This document shows positions 9,616 to 18,077 of a stretch of DNA of 32,876 bases, piece after piece (position 1 is the first letter of the stretch; each line of letters opens with the position of its first letter). The notes beneath the pieces are model-generated. The model worked only from the letters and a program-made list of their open reading frames with translations. It was not told the origin of the DNA and did not search any database. Origin of the DNA: Nitrosomonas ureae (GTDB lineage: Bacteria; Pseudomonadota; Gammaproteobacteria; Burkholderiales; Nitrosomonadaceae); the NCBI GenBank assembly GCA_945872825.1, contig CAMCBD010000026.1, positions 1 to 32,876 on the forward strand, in the 5' to 3' direction. Made by a program: the position numbers and the translations under genes.

Positions 9616-9912
9616 AAAATCACCTCATAAAAGAATCATTCAAAATTTAGCACCGTAACCTTCAAGGCAGATACTTAATTGATTGTTTTTTAACCATCCT
9701 ATCTAGTAAATTGAAGTCTAACACATGGAAAATTTCTATTTAAAAAGAATTCCCTCTATAAAACCACTTATTTTGTCTTAATCCTTATGGGAAACAAGAT
9801 ACTTTAGGCTTTATCGCATTAACTCAATCCATTTCTGCAATTATCGGGTAACGCATTTATAATCGGCACACCCTTCGGGAAGTTGATTTGCACGAAGAAA
9901 TCGCGAAGAAAA

Positions 9913-10119
9913 ATGATGATTAAACCTAAAATCGAAATTACCGCCACGCCATTCAGTGGATGTTTTGGCTGCTACATATCTTTTCTCGACATAGACAAGC
10001 ATCTGGCCGGTCTACTCGAACATTGCTGCCCGTTCGATATCGGTTTGATTGAGAACGGTGTGTACAACGCAGAAATCGTGCCTGTGTTGCGTCGTTCCTC
10101 CACACCAAAAATACAATGA
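9913..10119 (+). pseudogene. hoxY: Relic of an NAD-reducing [NiFe]-hydrogenase small subunit (HoxY-like)
   Basis: About 68 codons encode SGCFGCYISFLDIDKHLAGL and then FDIGLIENGVYNAE. HoxY proteins begin with a similar GCxGCxxSFLDxDE motif (two cysteines of the proximal FeS cluster) and continue, after ~20 more residues, with CDIGLIEGGVCNxEN. Here the intervening segment is shortened, the Cys of the second motif is Tyr, and the frame ends soon after, so only the first third of a normal ~180-residue subunit remains. No hoxF, hoxU or hoxH is nearby. The stop overlaps the next gene's start (ATGA). A possible TATAAT box lies at 9858-9863. A relic of lost hydrogen metabolism is inferred. Confidence 0.5.
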
Positions 10120-10871
10120 GTTTTTCTATCGATATTTGCGAAAAAGCCGGTGTGCGCACATTGCATTTCGGCTCCGACTGGATACAGGGTGCAATGCGCA
10201 TCGCACGTCCATGGCATCTGGAACTCGACTACACCCGGGAAATGATGGCAAGTCTGCTGCTGAGAGATGATGTGCGCTTTCCGCGCAAAGTGCTGCTGAT
10301 CGGTCTTGGTGCGGCATCACTGACCAAATTTTTATATCGCAACTACCCACTGGCAAAACTGACCGTGGTTGAGATTGAACCGCGCGTGGTGGCAGCAGCA
10401 AAGCAATTTTTCAAACTACCGGAAGATCCACTGCGCCTGAATATCGTGATCGCAGACGGCTCAGAGTATATCGCTGAACGCGACAGGACCTACGATCTGA
10501 TTCTGGTGGATGGTTTCGATGCTGATGCACGTCCCGGTGCATTGGATATGCTGCCGTTTTACCAGATGTGCCGCGCTCGATTAAACCCTAACGGCATCCT
10601 TGCGGTGAATTTGTTGGGTCGCAGCCGCGGCTACCAGGCCAGTCTGGAACGCATTAGAGCATCGTTCGACGAGCGCGCGCTGGCTTTCCCGTCCTGCGAC
10701 AAAGGTAACGTCATTGCAATGGCCACGACCGGAGAGAAAATTAAAATTCCATTGGATGAACTCAAAGTGCAAATACTCAAATTGAAAGAAAGCACTGGAC
10801 TCAGTCTACTACCGACGTTGGCGCGTCTGGAGCAGGCAAAATCTTGTCCGGGCGGAATTCTTGAGATTTAA
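10116..10871 (+). CDS. Spermidine synthase-like SAM-dependent methyltransferase-fold protein
   Basis: A 251-residue protein of the spermine/spermidine synthase superfamily. The N-terminal region has LHFGSDWIQGAMRIARPW. The Rossmann nucleotide site is LLIGLGAASLTKFL (~60-73), with VVEIEP (84-89) as the acidic loop and LILVDGFDAD (128-137) as the position of the catalytic Asp in true synthases. It is shorter than SpeE (~280-300 residues), so it may act on another substrate; many such stand-alone homologues are uncharacterised. It begins within the stop codon of the HoxY-like relic and has no clear Shine-Dalgarno sequence of its own. Enzymatic role is uncertain; family membership is firm. Confidence 0.8.
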   Translation: MSFSIDICEKAGVRTLHFGSDWIQGAMRIARPWHLELDYTREMMASLLLRDDVRFPRKVLLIGLGAASLTKFLYRNYPLAKLTVVEIEPRVVAAAKQFFKLPEDPLRLNIVIADGSEYIAERDRTYDLILVDGFDADARPGALDMLPFYQMCRARLNPNGILAVNLLGRSRGYQASLERIRASFDERALAFPSCDKGNVIAMATTGEKIKIPLDELKVQILKLKESTGLSLLPTLARLEQAKSCPGGILEI

Positions 10872-11033
10872 CAAATGAAAGTATGGGCGAAAACATGGGA
10901 ACAGATCACGAAAAAATAGTGACGAAGAATCGGATATCCTTCTGTTTTGTAATTGATATGTGTGATTCTAGGCCTGAATATCCTGTTACTTTAGATTCTA
11001 CTTGGTGTGATTTTCTGGGTAAGCTTTAGCAAC

Positions 11034-11072
11034 AAAAAAACTCCGTCACCCTTCGTTTGAATGACGGAGTTT
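11034..11072 (-). terminator. Rho-independent terminator downstream of the minus-strand RTX gene
   Basis: AAACTCCGTCA (11038-11048) pairs perfectly with TGACGGAGTTT (11062-11072). On the minus strand the stem is followed by a run of T residues (plus-strand A tract at 11034-11040). It lies directly after the end of the RTX gene. Confidence 0.85.
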
Positions 11073-11084
11073 AGAGGGGTTAGT

Positions 11085-12044
11085 TTAAACAACTAAGAAA
11101 TCAGCGGCTGATACAGGAGGGACACCGCTAAGGATAGCAAAGACTTGTGCTCCACCCGCAAAACCACCATTAAAGTCATACGACAACTCACCATTCGTGG
11201 TGTTATAAACCAGGTAATCATTGGCATCTACCGCAGTGCCGGTTGCATTGGCGCGGAAGTTAGCCGCTGCAACAGCGCCTGGAGCGAAATTGGAAAAAAT
11301 AAAATTCTCCAACTCAATGGTATCCGCAGGCGCAAAGAAGCCGTTAATCAGATCAACGTTGGTGGCACCGAGTGGCGTGTCGAACAGATAGCGATCGTCA
11401 GCGCCTAAACCGGCAAAGAGGATATCGTTGCCCAGACCGCCGACGAGATAATCATTTCCAGTACCTCCAAAAATAGTATCGTTACCATCGAGTCCGAAAA
11501 TCCTATCATCGCCTGCGTCGCCACTTAAAGTATTAGCAGCGTTGTTTCCAAAAATGTCGTTGTTATTGCTGTTACCGGTACCATTGATTGCGGCAACGCC
11601 ACCCAATTAAAGATCTTCAATGCCAAAACCTAAGGTATGCGTGGCAGCAGTAGAAAAAACAAAATCATTGAGACCTCCTGCCACAGTATTCACGGTTTCG
11701 GCGGCAACATCTCCCACACTGTCGACAACATAGAAATCGTCCTGGTTGCCACCATCCATGATGTCTGCACCCGTGCCGCCATCTAAAAAGTCAAAGCCAG
11801 AACCGCCGAGCAGATTGTCGTTACCGCTACCGCCAAAAAGACTATCATTTCCGCTGCCGCCAATAAGCCGATCATTTCCGCTGTCGCCAAAAAGTTGATC
11901 ATCCCCGCCCCTGCCGTCCAGGATGTCATTACCTCCGAAGCCGCGGATAACATCGGCGACAGCGGTGCCGATTAAACTAAAGCGGAAAGCGCCGCCATTG
12001 AACGTGTTGTTGTCATTAAAGTTTGTACCATTGATATTTGCCAT
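11085..12044 (-). pseudogene. RTX calcium-binding protein interrupted by one in-frame TAA
   Basis: Reading from ATG at 12044, a 145-codon segment ends at TAA (11607-11609). The same frame then stays open for another 173 codons to 11085. Together they make a coherent ~319-residue RTX protein. Many nonapeptides of the GGxGxDxxx type (GNDRLIGGSGNDSLFGGSGN, LDGGTGADIMDGG) lie before the stop, and more (AGDDRIFGLDGNDTIFGGTG) after it. The end is a typical type I secretion tail (DLINGFFAPADTIELENF). The sequence crosses the stop without a break (GFGIEDL, stop, LGGVAAINGTG), so a single substitution of a sense codon is the simplest explanation. AGAGGT precedes the start. It is divergent from a second RTX gene. 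Readthrough is possible but unproven. Confidence 0.8.
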
Positions 12045-12447
12045 TTTGGTTACCTCTGTATTTAATTAGAAGAAATCAACAAATTTATTCATTAACATTC
12101 TTTACGAGGAAAATGATATAATTAATCATATCAAGCACTTGCATCGCTTTAATAGCGATTATAATGCGCCTGGATTGTTACAATAGGCACTAATATAATA
12201 GCACTATCGATTCTATTTGATGTGATTTTTTACGTATCCAAGTACGTATGTAGTATGTATGAGGGTCGAGCTTACTTTGGCGTTCTGAGCGTAGAGAATA
12301 AAAATCTATTCGCGGGATTCGGGTTTTCCTATACGTTTACCTAAACATATTAAGTTTATGTATAATGAAACTAAGGAGAAAGCGGATTTATTTTTCCTAT
12401 ATACCTTTAATTTTATTGGTATGAATTACTAAAACAAGGAGAAGCAA
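12045..12447. promoter_or_regulatory. Shared regulatory region of the divergent RTX genes
   Basis: About 400 AT-rich bases separate the two RTX starts. A perfect TATAAT lies at 12361-12366 in the plus direction, with TTTACC at 12336-12341 as a weak -35 at long spacing. Further upstream, TACGTA occurs at 12231-12236 and 12243-12248 and TATGTA at 12254-12259. These are spaced by 12 and 11 bases, about one helical turn, as expected of sites for an oligomeric regulator. The leader before the plus-strand gene is about 75 bases and ends in AAGGAG. Regulator identity is unknown. Confidence 0.4.
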
Positions 12448-13446
12448 ATGGCCATCATCAATGGAACTGAGCTGAGCGACTTTCTCACCGCGCTGAATGT
12501 GGATATCAACGGGATTGGCGACGAGATATATGGTCTTGGCGGCAACGATACAATCACTGGATTTTTAGGCAGTGACAAATTATTCGGTGGCGCAGGGCGC
12601 GACACGATCTATGGTATGGACGGCCACGATACACTGGATGGTGGCGCTGGCAATGACCGGCTGTTTGGTGGCAACGGCAATGATGGCATGGTCGGCGGTG
12701 CTGGTGACGACTATCTGAACGGTGAGCTGGGATATGATGCAGTGGACTATCGCGGGGTCACGGGCACGCGCGGAGTGACTGTCGATCTGCGCATTACCAA
12801 GGCCCAGAATACAAAGGCTGACGGAAATGATACGATTGTCAATGTCGAGCAGGTCTGGGGTTCAAACCTCAATGATACAATCACCGGCTCGAACGGCGAT
12901 AATGATCTTTATGGCTTCAATGGCAGCGACATCATCAACGGCGCTGGCGGCAACGACAATATCTTTGGCGGATTCGGAGAAACCACAGGTAACACCCTGT
13001 CCGGTGGTGATGGCAATGACAGCATTCTCGCCTCATCTGGTGCAGACACGCTGCGTGGCGATGCGGGGAACGACCGCCTGACGGGTTCGCTTGGCACCGA
13101 CCGATTGACGGGGGGCACTGGCGCTGATCGATTTGTATTCGACAACTTGATCGATTCCACCATAGCCGCAGCCGACACGATCACGGATTTCAATGGTGCT
13201 GAAGATCTGATCATGCTGGCACCCCTGCAATTCACCACATCGCAGACCTTCATTGGTTCGACGGATTTCTCGGCAACGGGTGGAGCCGAACTGCGGGTGA
13301 CAACGGCAGTGGGCATTCAAACGCTTCAGGTCGATGCCAACGGTGATGGCACAGCCGACATGGCTATCAAGGTGATCGGCACGGCACTTGCCGCTGATGA
13401 CTTCATCTATTCACCTTTCGGCGGGCTTGGCGGTTTCGGTATCTGA
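12448..13446 (+). CDS. RTX repeat calcium-binding secreted protein
   Basis: A 332-residue protein without a signal peptide and rich in Gly, Asp and Asn. Tandem RTX nonapeptides run from about residue 28 to 75 (YGLGGNDTITGFLGSDKLFG, GGAGNDRLFGGNGNDG) and again from ~130 to 225 (GGDGNDSILASSGADTLRG). The last ~100 residues (RFVFDNLIDS, ADTITDFNGAEDLIML) match the C-terminal region used by type I secretion systems. It is presumably exported by an ABC transporter complex not present here and folds when it binds calcium outside the cell. AAGGAG lies seven bases before the ATG. It is an intact counterpart to the broken divergent RTX gene. The specific role (adhesin, surface-layer or enzyme scaffold) cannot be told. 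Confidence 0.85.
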   Translation: MAIINGTELSDFLTALNVDINGIGDEIYGLGGNDTITGFLGSDKLFGGAGRDTIYGMDGHDTLDGGAGNDRLFGGNGNDGMVGGAGDDYLNGELGYDAVDYRGVTGTRGVTVDLRITKAQNTKADGNDTIVNVEQVWGSNLNDTITGSNGDNDLYGFNGSDIINGAGGNDNIFGGFGETTGNTLSGGDGNDSILASSGADTLRGDAGNDRLTGSLGTDRLTGGTGADRFVFDNLIDSTIAAADTITDFNGAEDLIMLAPLQFTTSQTFIGSTDFSATGGAELRVTTAVGIQTLQVDANGDGTADMAIKVIGTALAADDFIYSPFGGLGGFGI

Positions 13447-13479
13447 TCCCGTAAGGGATTGCATAGTTGTAAGCCTTCG

Positions 13480-13713
13480 CTATTTGGCGTGTCCCGGTTT
13501 CAATTTAATGACGTTGCTTGCTGCAATGATAAGATGATAATGGTTATCCATCAAACAATAACTATGGCACAGCCAGTTATAATCAGCCACAACCGTTCCA
13601 AGGATTTCTAAAAACCTTACCCGGCCATCATTGTCTTCAAAAATGGCTTCGCGGCGATCTCCATGCGAAGTCACGTGTACAGCCCATTCGGAAATTCTAA
13701 ACGGAGGAGTCAT
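13480..13713 (-). pseudogene. N-terminal fragment of a REP-associated tyrosine transposase (RAYT, Y1_Tnp)
   Basis: A 77-residue ORF with HVTSHGDRREAIFEDNDGR, NWLCHSYCLMDNHYHLII and then an unrelated tail. DNHYHL contains the His-hydrophobic-His metal motif of Y1 (IS200-like) transposases, and the DRREAIFEDN...R-FLEILG context is characteristic of RAYT proteins. The catalytic Tyr helix and the rest (normally ~150-300 residues in total) are absent, so it cannot be active. It sits between the RTX gene and the RIO kinase gene and points away from the latter. Short repeats at 16880 and 17964 could be related substrates, but that link is speculative. Confidence 0.75.
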
Positions 13714-13812
13714 GGCTTGGGGTATACAGCCATTTTTCTTTGTTCGCGACCCCTTTTGTGCTATAAATTGTATCTAAGATGAATATCAAAATATAAGCGT
13801 AGTATTACACGA

Positions 13813-14667
13813 ATGAAAACCCCAAAAAGAATTGAACCACTAATCCAGGACGGCTTTGTCGATGAAGTTATCCGTCAATTAATGAGCGGCAAGGAAGCTT
13901 CGGTTTATGTGGTTCGCTGCGGAGAAGAGATACGCTGCGCTAAAGTATACAAAGAAGCCAACAAGCGCAGTTTTCGCCAAAGTACAGATTACACCGAAGG
14001 CCGCAAAGTAAAAAACAGCCGTCGCGCACGCGCCATGGAAAAAGGCACCCGGTATGGACGCAAAGCACAGGAAGAATCCTGGCAAAGTGCCGAGGTAGAT
14101 GCCCTGTACCGGCTCGCTGCTGCTGGTGTGCGTGTACCCAAGCCATATCATTTTCATGAGGGTGTACTTCTGATGGAACTGGTCATTGACGGCGATGGCA
14201 ACGCAGCCGCGCGTCTCAACGATCTTGTACTGACTGCAGAGTTATCTCGTGAATATCATCGTATGTTAATTGCGCAGGTGGTTCGCATGCTGTGTGCTGG
14301 GATTATTCACGGTGATCTGTCTGAATACAACGTGCTAGTCGACAGTACAGGGCCTGTTATCATTGATTTGCCACAAGCTATCGATGCAGCTGCCAATAAC
14401 CAAGCCTGTAACATGTTGCTACGTGATGTCGAAAATCTGGCTACCTATTTCGGTCAGTTTGCGCCTGAATTGCTAGCTACCAGTTATGGTATGGAGATCT
14501 GGACGCTCTATCAAAGTGGACAACTACATCCGGACAGTGTTTTGACCGGACACTTTGAGCGTATTGAGAAACCAGTCAACATTCAAAGTGTTCTACGTGA
14601 AATCGATGACACGCTGAAGGAAGAAGAAGCGAGGAAGCTTTATCGTGCACTACATGCACATCAATGA
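13813..14667 (+). CDS. RIO-type serine/threonine protein kinase (PA4780-like)
   Basis: A 284-residue protein with the RIO kinase signature. The ATP-binding loop is SGKEASVYVV (25-34), the phosphate-binding Lys is in CAKVYK (Lys44), the catalytic loop is IIHGDLSEYNVLV (164-176), and the metal-binding Asp is in VIIDLPQAID (Asp185). Before the kinase core comes the basic insertion KVKNSRRARAMEKGTRYGRK that is typical of bacterial RIO proteins. Substrates of bacterial RIO kinases are not settled. It is monocistronic: about 100 bases separate it from the divergent transposase fragment, and an IS30 relic follows. Length and motifs indicate an intact gene. Confidence 0.85.
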   Translation: MKTPKRIEPLIQDGFVDEVIRQLMSGKEASVYVVRCGEEIRCAKVYKEANKRSFRQSTDYTEGRKVKNSRRARAMEKGTRYGRKAQEESWQSAEVDALYRLAAAGVRVPKPYHFHEGVLLMELVIDGDGNAAARLNDLVLTAELSREYHRMLIAQVVRMLCAGIIHGDLSEYNVLVDSTGPVIIDLPQAIDAAANNQACNMLLRDVENLATYFGQFAPELLATSYGMEIWTLYQSGQLHPDSVLTGHFERIEKPVNIQSVLREIDDTLKEEEARKLYRALHAHQ

Positions 14668-14700
14668 TCTTCAGAGTAGGTATGTGCTGTCAAAAATGGA

Positions 14701-14847
14701 GTTCAACGGTTCAAGCGGCTTAACAATGTCACTGCTGCCGAAATTAATCGTATTGAAAAACGATTCAACAATCAGCCCAGAAAATGTTTAAATTACAAAA
14801 TACCCTACGAGATCTTTAGGTTAGTGCGTGGTGCACTTGCAGGTTGA
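14701..14847 (+). pseudogene. C-terminal relic of an IS30-family transposase
   Basis: One frame reads FKRLNNVTAAEINRIEKRFN, then NQPRKCLNYKIPYEIFRLVR and stops at 14845-14847. The NxRPRKCLxYxTPxExF motif near the C-terminus is diagnostic of IS30-family transposases (here Gln replaces the usual Arg). The upstream three quarters of the gene are missing. It fills most of the gap between the RIO kinase and LysR genes. Confidence 0.7.
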
Positions 14848-14915
14848 ATGTGGCTGTTTTTAACGGATTAAATATTAGATAAAAATAAGGAAATCTAACC
14901 ATCAGATTATTCTGA

Positions 14916-15822
14916 TTATTCTTCCACCAATGCTTCAAACCGCTGCGCAAAATAATCGATCAAGACCCGTATTGATGGCAACAAGCCGCGCCGCGATGGA
15001 AATACAGCATGGATTATTTCACGCCGTGGCGCCCACTCTGGAAGCAGCCGGATCAGATTATCTTGCGTGAGCTCCTCTCGAACCATCATGGTAGGCAATT
15101 GTACGATGCCGACTCCGGCCAGAGCTGCATTACGTAACGCAATCATGTCGCTGGTCACCAACCTTGGCGTGTGATGAATTGTTACTTGCTCCCCATCCTT
15201 TCCAAACAGAATCCAGGAATGCTTCTGCTGAAAAGGGCCCAACCCCAAGCTTGGCCATTGTGTCAGATCAGTAGGTACTCTAGGAACGTCATGATGCAAA
15301 AAAAGAGCGGGATTGGCCACCAAGCACTGACCACGATCCGCCAATACGCGCACCACCAAGTTACTATCCCCCAGCGGTAATGGACGAACTCGGATAACCA
15401 AATCAATCGCTTCTTCAATGGGATCCACAACGCGATTAGTCGCCTCCAGATGTACTGTAACCTGCGGGTAGTTGACCATAAAATCAGCCAACATTGTACC
15501 TATATGTGCATGTAGCAACGCCACGGGACAAGACATCCGGACAAATACCACGAGGTTCCGCGCGCGTTACATTAATAGCATCCTGAGCTGCTTCGGCTTC
15601 CACCAACATCGCTTTACAATGCTCATAATACGTCTGACCAATTTCGGTCACTGAAAAGTGCCGAGTAGAACGCTGGATCAGGCGAACCCCTAATTTTCCT
15701 TCAAGCAAAGCAATGCGACGACTTAGCTTGGATTTCGGAATATTGAGGGCGCGACTCGCCGGAGCAAAACCGCCATAGTCTACAGCCTGAACATAATAAT
15801 AAAGATCATTAAGATCATGCAT
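14916..15822 (-). pseudogene. LysR-family transcriptional regulator, split by a single-base frameshift
   Basis: The N-terminal part (from ATG at 15822) has the winged-helix domain: LNDLYYYVQAVDYGGFAPAS followed by RALNIPKSKLSRRIALLEGK. It runs in frame to AEPRGI. From there the protein continues one frame over as VRMSCPVALLHAHIGTMLAD through the substrate-binding domain to 14916. Removing one A from the plus-strand AAA at 15543-15545 restores a continuous ~302-residue LysR protein (PRGI-VRMSCP), the normal family length. Either the gene has recently been inactivated or the sequence has an error. It is divergent from the pirin gene, a frequent LysR-pirin arrangement, so in intact form it probably controlled that gene. 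Confidence 0.85.
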
Positions 15823-15941
15823 TGGAGTCTTTGTTGTTCCTAAAATAGAACGATGATAACTATTTTACGATCTATTCAAATGATTAGCTTGCCTATACAC
15901 TAATTCCTGCACAAATTAGAAAATAACACAAGGAGATTACG

Positions 15942-16808
15942 ATGAAAAACATTCTTGGCGTTTATGATGCCCCTCCGTCTCATTGGGTAGGAGATGGCTT
16001 CCCAGTGAGATCACTATTTTCTTATCGAAATCATGGAAAATTACTCAGTCCGTTTTTACTGCTCGATTATGCAGGCCCTGCCGATTTTGTTCCAGCGAAA
16101 CATCCACGTGGCGTAGGGCAGCACCCTCATCGCGGTTTTGAAACGGTTACGATCGTTTATCAGGGAGAGGTAGCGCATCGGGATTCTACGGGGCAAGGAG
16201 GCATAATTGGCCCTGGCGATGTACAGTGGATGACTGCTGGTGCAGGTATTCTGCATGAGGAATTTCACTCCGAGTCTTTTACACATTCAGGCGGTTCACT
16301 AGAGATGGTGCAGTTGTGGGTGAACTTGCCTGCCAAGAACAAAATGACTACGCCGGGCTACCAAGCCATCCTCAATGCAGATATCCCAACCATTGCTTTG
16401 CCTGAAAGAGCTGGTACGGTTCGTGTAATCTCTGGAAATTACCAAGGCCATACAGGGCCTGCACACACTTTTAGTCCCATGAATGTTTGGGATTTGCGTT
16501 TGAATCAGGGAAAAAAAATTGAGTTATCGTTACCAGACGGCTGGAATGCCGCACTAATTATTTTACACGGCACGATGTCGATCAATAACAACTCAGTGGG
16601 AAAAGAAGCGCAAGCGGTAGTTCTTGATCGGCCTGGTAACGTGATATCGCTCGAAGCACAGGATGATGCTGTAGTACTCTTGCTTAGCGGCGAACCGATT
16701 GACGAACCAATTGTGGGTCAAGGCCCTTTCGTGATGAATAACCAGACGGAAATTGATCAAGCAATTGCAGACTTTAATAGCGGAAACTTCGGGCAATTAT
16801 CTCGTTAG
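15942..16808 (+). CDS. Pirin family protein
   Basis: A 288-residue bicupin protein. The N-terminal cupin holds the metal ligands: HPHRGFETVT (His61, His63) and GILHEEFH (His105, Glu107), at nearly the positions known for pirins. RSLFSYRNHGKLLSPFLLLD at 23-42 is the usual conserved stretch. Some pirins act as quercetin dioxygenases and others interact with metabolic enzymes; the role here is unknown. AAGGAG stands eight bases before the start. It is transcribed divergently from the frameshifted LysR gene across a ~120-base region that probably holds the regulator's site. The gene that once followed is cut off after a few codons by a repeat element. Confidence 0.85.
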   Translation: MKNILGVYDAPPSHWVGDGFPVRSLFSYRNHGKLLSPFLLLDYAGPADFVPAKHPRGVGQHPHRGFETVTIVYQGEVAHRDSTGQGGIIGPGDVQWMTAGAGILHEEFHSESFTHSGGSLEMVQLWVNLPAKNKMTTPGYQAILNADIPTIALPERAGTVRVISGNYQGHTGPAHTFSPMNVWDLRLNQGKKIELSLPDGWNAALIILHGTMSINNNSVGKEAQAVVLDRPGNVISLEAQDDAVVLLLSGEPIDEPIVGQGPFVMNNQTEIDQAIADFNSGNFGQLSR

Positions 16809-16854
16809 TTTGCATGATTATCAAACTGCAACATTCATTTATAGGAGAAACATA

Positions 16855-16879
16855 TGAGTACCCCAGCATACACGCCGTT
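16855..16879 (+). pseudogene. Start of a lost gene downstream of pirin
   Basis: AGGAGAAACAT-ATG is an excellent start site 46 bases after the pirin stop. Only about eight codons (MSTPAYTP) remain before the repeat beginning at 16880. It probably marks a former second gene of the pirin operon. Its identity cannot be told. Confidence 0.4.
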
Positions 16880-16986
16880 GGGGTCAGGTACAGAATCACG
16901 AATCCGATGCTGGCAACGCACACACCGCAAGGTCACAAAACAAAAACCATATTTAACGCTATATTATCAATTCGCGACCTGTCCCC
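16880..16986. repeat. Small repeat element, copy 1 (MITE- or REP-like), 107 bp
   Basis: The element begins GGGGTCAGGTACAGAATCAC and ends TTCGCGACCTGTCCCC, whose reverse complement is GGGGACAGGTCGCGAA. The ends are therefore imperfect inverted repeats (GGGG-T/A-CAGGT, then C-A/G-CGAA). The first ~78 bases recur with few mismatches at 17964. Its right edge coincides with the truncation of the HAF-repeat gene and its left edge with the truncation of a gene after pirin, so it lies at a rearrangement point. GGGGTCAGGT ends are common around IS200-like/RAYT elements; that link is inferred. Confidence 0.65.
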
Positions 16987-17384
16987 ATCGTTGATGTTCT
17001 CCATCCGCCTGTTACGAAAGGATCCAGTAAACTAAGATCGGTCATTACACCGTGACTATAGAGAAAAGCATGCCCAAAAATATCTCTTCCTACCACTTCC
17101 CCAGAATCATTGATGGCGAAGGCATTGCTGGTGAATTCACCCAGACTGGTCATGCCGGTGCCGTTAGGGCCCGTGATGAAAGCTTGAAAATCACGATTAG
17201 CAGTTTGAGCCCGCCCCACAACTTGCCCGGAATCATTGATGCCAGTGGCGTAACTGCTAGATCCACCAATGCCGCCCAGCCCGGCCATCCACCAGTCCGC
17301 CCGAGCCATTGCAGGGATTGAGGCTGCGGAAATTCCCACGAGGAAGAGGGTGGCGTGCTTAAATTTTGTTAGTTTTGTGCTCAT
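16959..17384 (-). pseudogene. HAF-repeat extracellular protein, 3' end lost at a repeat element
   Basis: Starts at 17384 with AAGGAACCTC upstream and a signal peptide (HATLFLVGISAASIPAMARA). Two HAF-type repeats follow: GLGGIGGSSSYATGINDSGQ-VVGRAQ and SLGEFTSNAFAINDSGEVVG-RD, then HAFLYSHGVMTDLSLLDPF. Such proteins normally carry five or more repeats and often end in a PEP-CTERM signal. Here the native frame ends near 16987, and the last residues (MGTGRELI) are encoded by the end of the repeat at 16880-16986. The preserved part is about 130 residues. It is likely a non-functional fragment of a secreted protein. Confidence 0.75.
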
Positions 17385-17963
17385 GAGGTTCCTTCAAAAT
17401 GATTTCATGCTAGTTGATGGTTTATTCATGAGATTGACTCACTCCTGTCCTGTTGCCGAGACAGTAGTGCGGCCCGATTTAGGCCTAATTAGGATACAGG
17501 TTTTCGCATAACTTGTTGAGCCAGATAGGAGAATCAGGCCACGGCTCATTGTAATACAATCTTTTCCCCAATACTAAAACTTGTGCCGCGACATGAGTTT
17601 GAAACGCTTGCAAAGCAGCATCATTCAGGCCGAATCAGTGTGTGTATTTGCTTCTGGCTTTCATCCAATTCCAGTCAAAGATTAAAAAACCATGCAGCAG
17701 ATTTTGCAGTTACTATCGTGCAATTTATTCGGAAAACGCAACTTGATGGCTTTAGCAGGCTGTTGAAAAACTATCTGCGGTGTTAAAAACAGACTCAAAA
17801 TGCTCATTTATTAAGCATAAACTGCACTTTTCACTTCTTTTTCCTCATGCGTCAGCAATCAATCGCAGATTCCGCGCAGTCGTTTCAGGCTTCCCGGAAG
17901 AATGCGCCACTCGACGGCATAAGCCGCGACAGGTAACAATTGAAGGTAGCTCCTAGCACCACC
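17385..17963. other. Gene-poor stretch, probably IS debris
   Basis: No convincing gene. The motif GCAGGCTGTTGAAAAACTA near 17755-17775 resembles the terminal inverted repeats of several transposase families (GGCTGTTGAAAAA type), which suggests a decayed insertion-sequence end. A minus-strand frame ending at 17859 (WRILPGSLKRLRGICD) could be the tail of a transposase, but I do not recognise it. Confidence 0.3.
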
Positions 17964-18077
17964 GGGGTCAGGTACAGAATCACGAACCCGATGCTGGCAA
18001 GGCACACACCACAAGGTCACAAAACAAAAATCATACTTAATCCCATCGGTTATATTCCTATTTCGCGCCCCATCTCC
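17964..18077. repeat. Small repeat element, copy 2, ~114 bp
   Basis: Begins with the same GGGGTCAGGTACAGAATCAC as copy 1 and stays closely similar for ~78 bases. It then diverges but ends with TTCGCGCCCCATCTCC, a degraded version of copy 1's TTCGCGACCTGTCCCC. It has the same orientation as copy 1, about 1.08 kb away. The two direct copies could mediate deletion of the intervening DNA. Confidence 0.6.

Noticed and set aside
10116-10871. True spermidine synthase SpeE
   Set aside because: The superfamily fold is clear, but the protein is short and no speD or other polyamine gene is adjacent, so only a family-level name is justified.
13446-13459. Hairpin ATCCC-GTAA-GGGAT after the plus-strand RTX gene as terminator
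   Set aside because: Only five base pairs and no following T-run; too weak to call.
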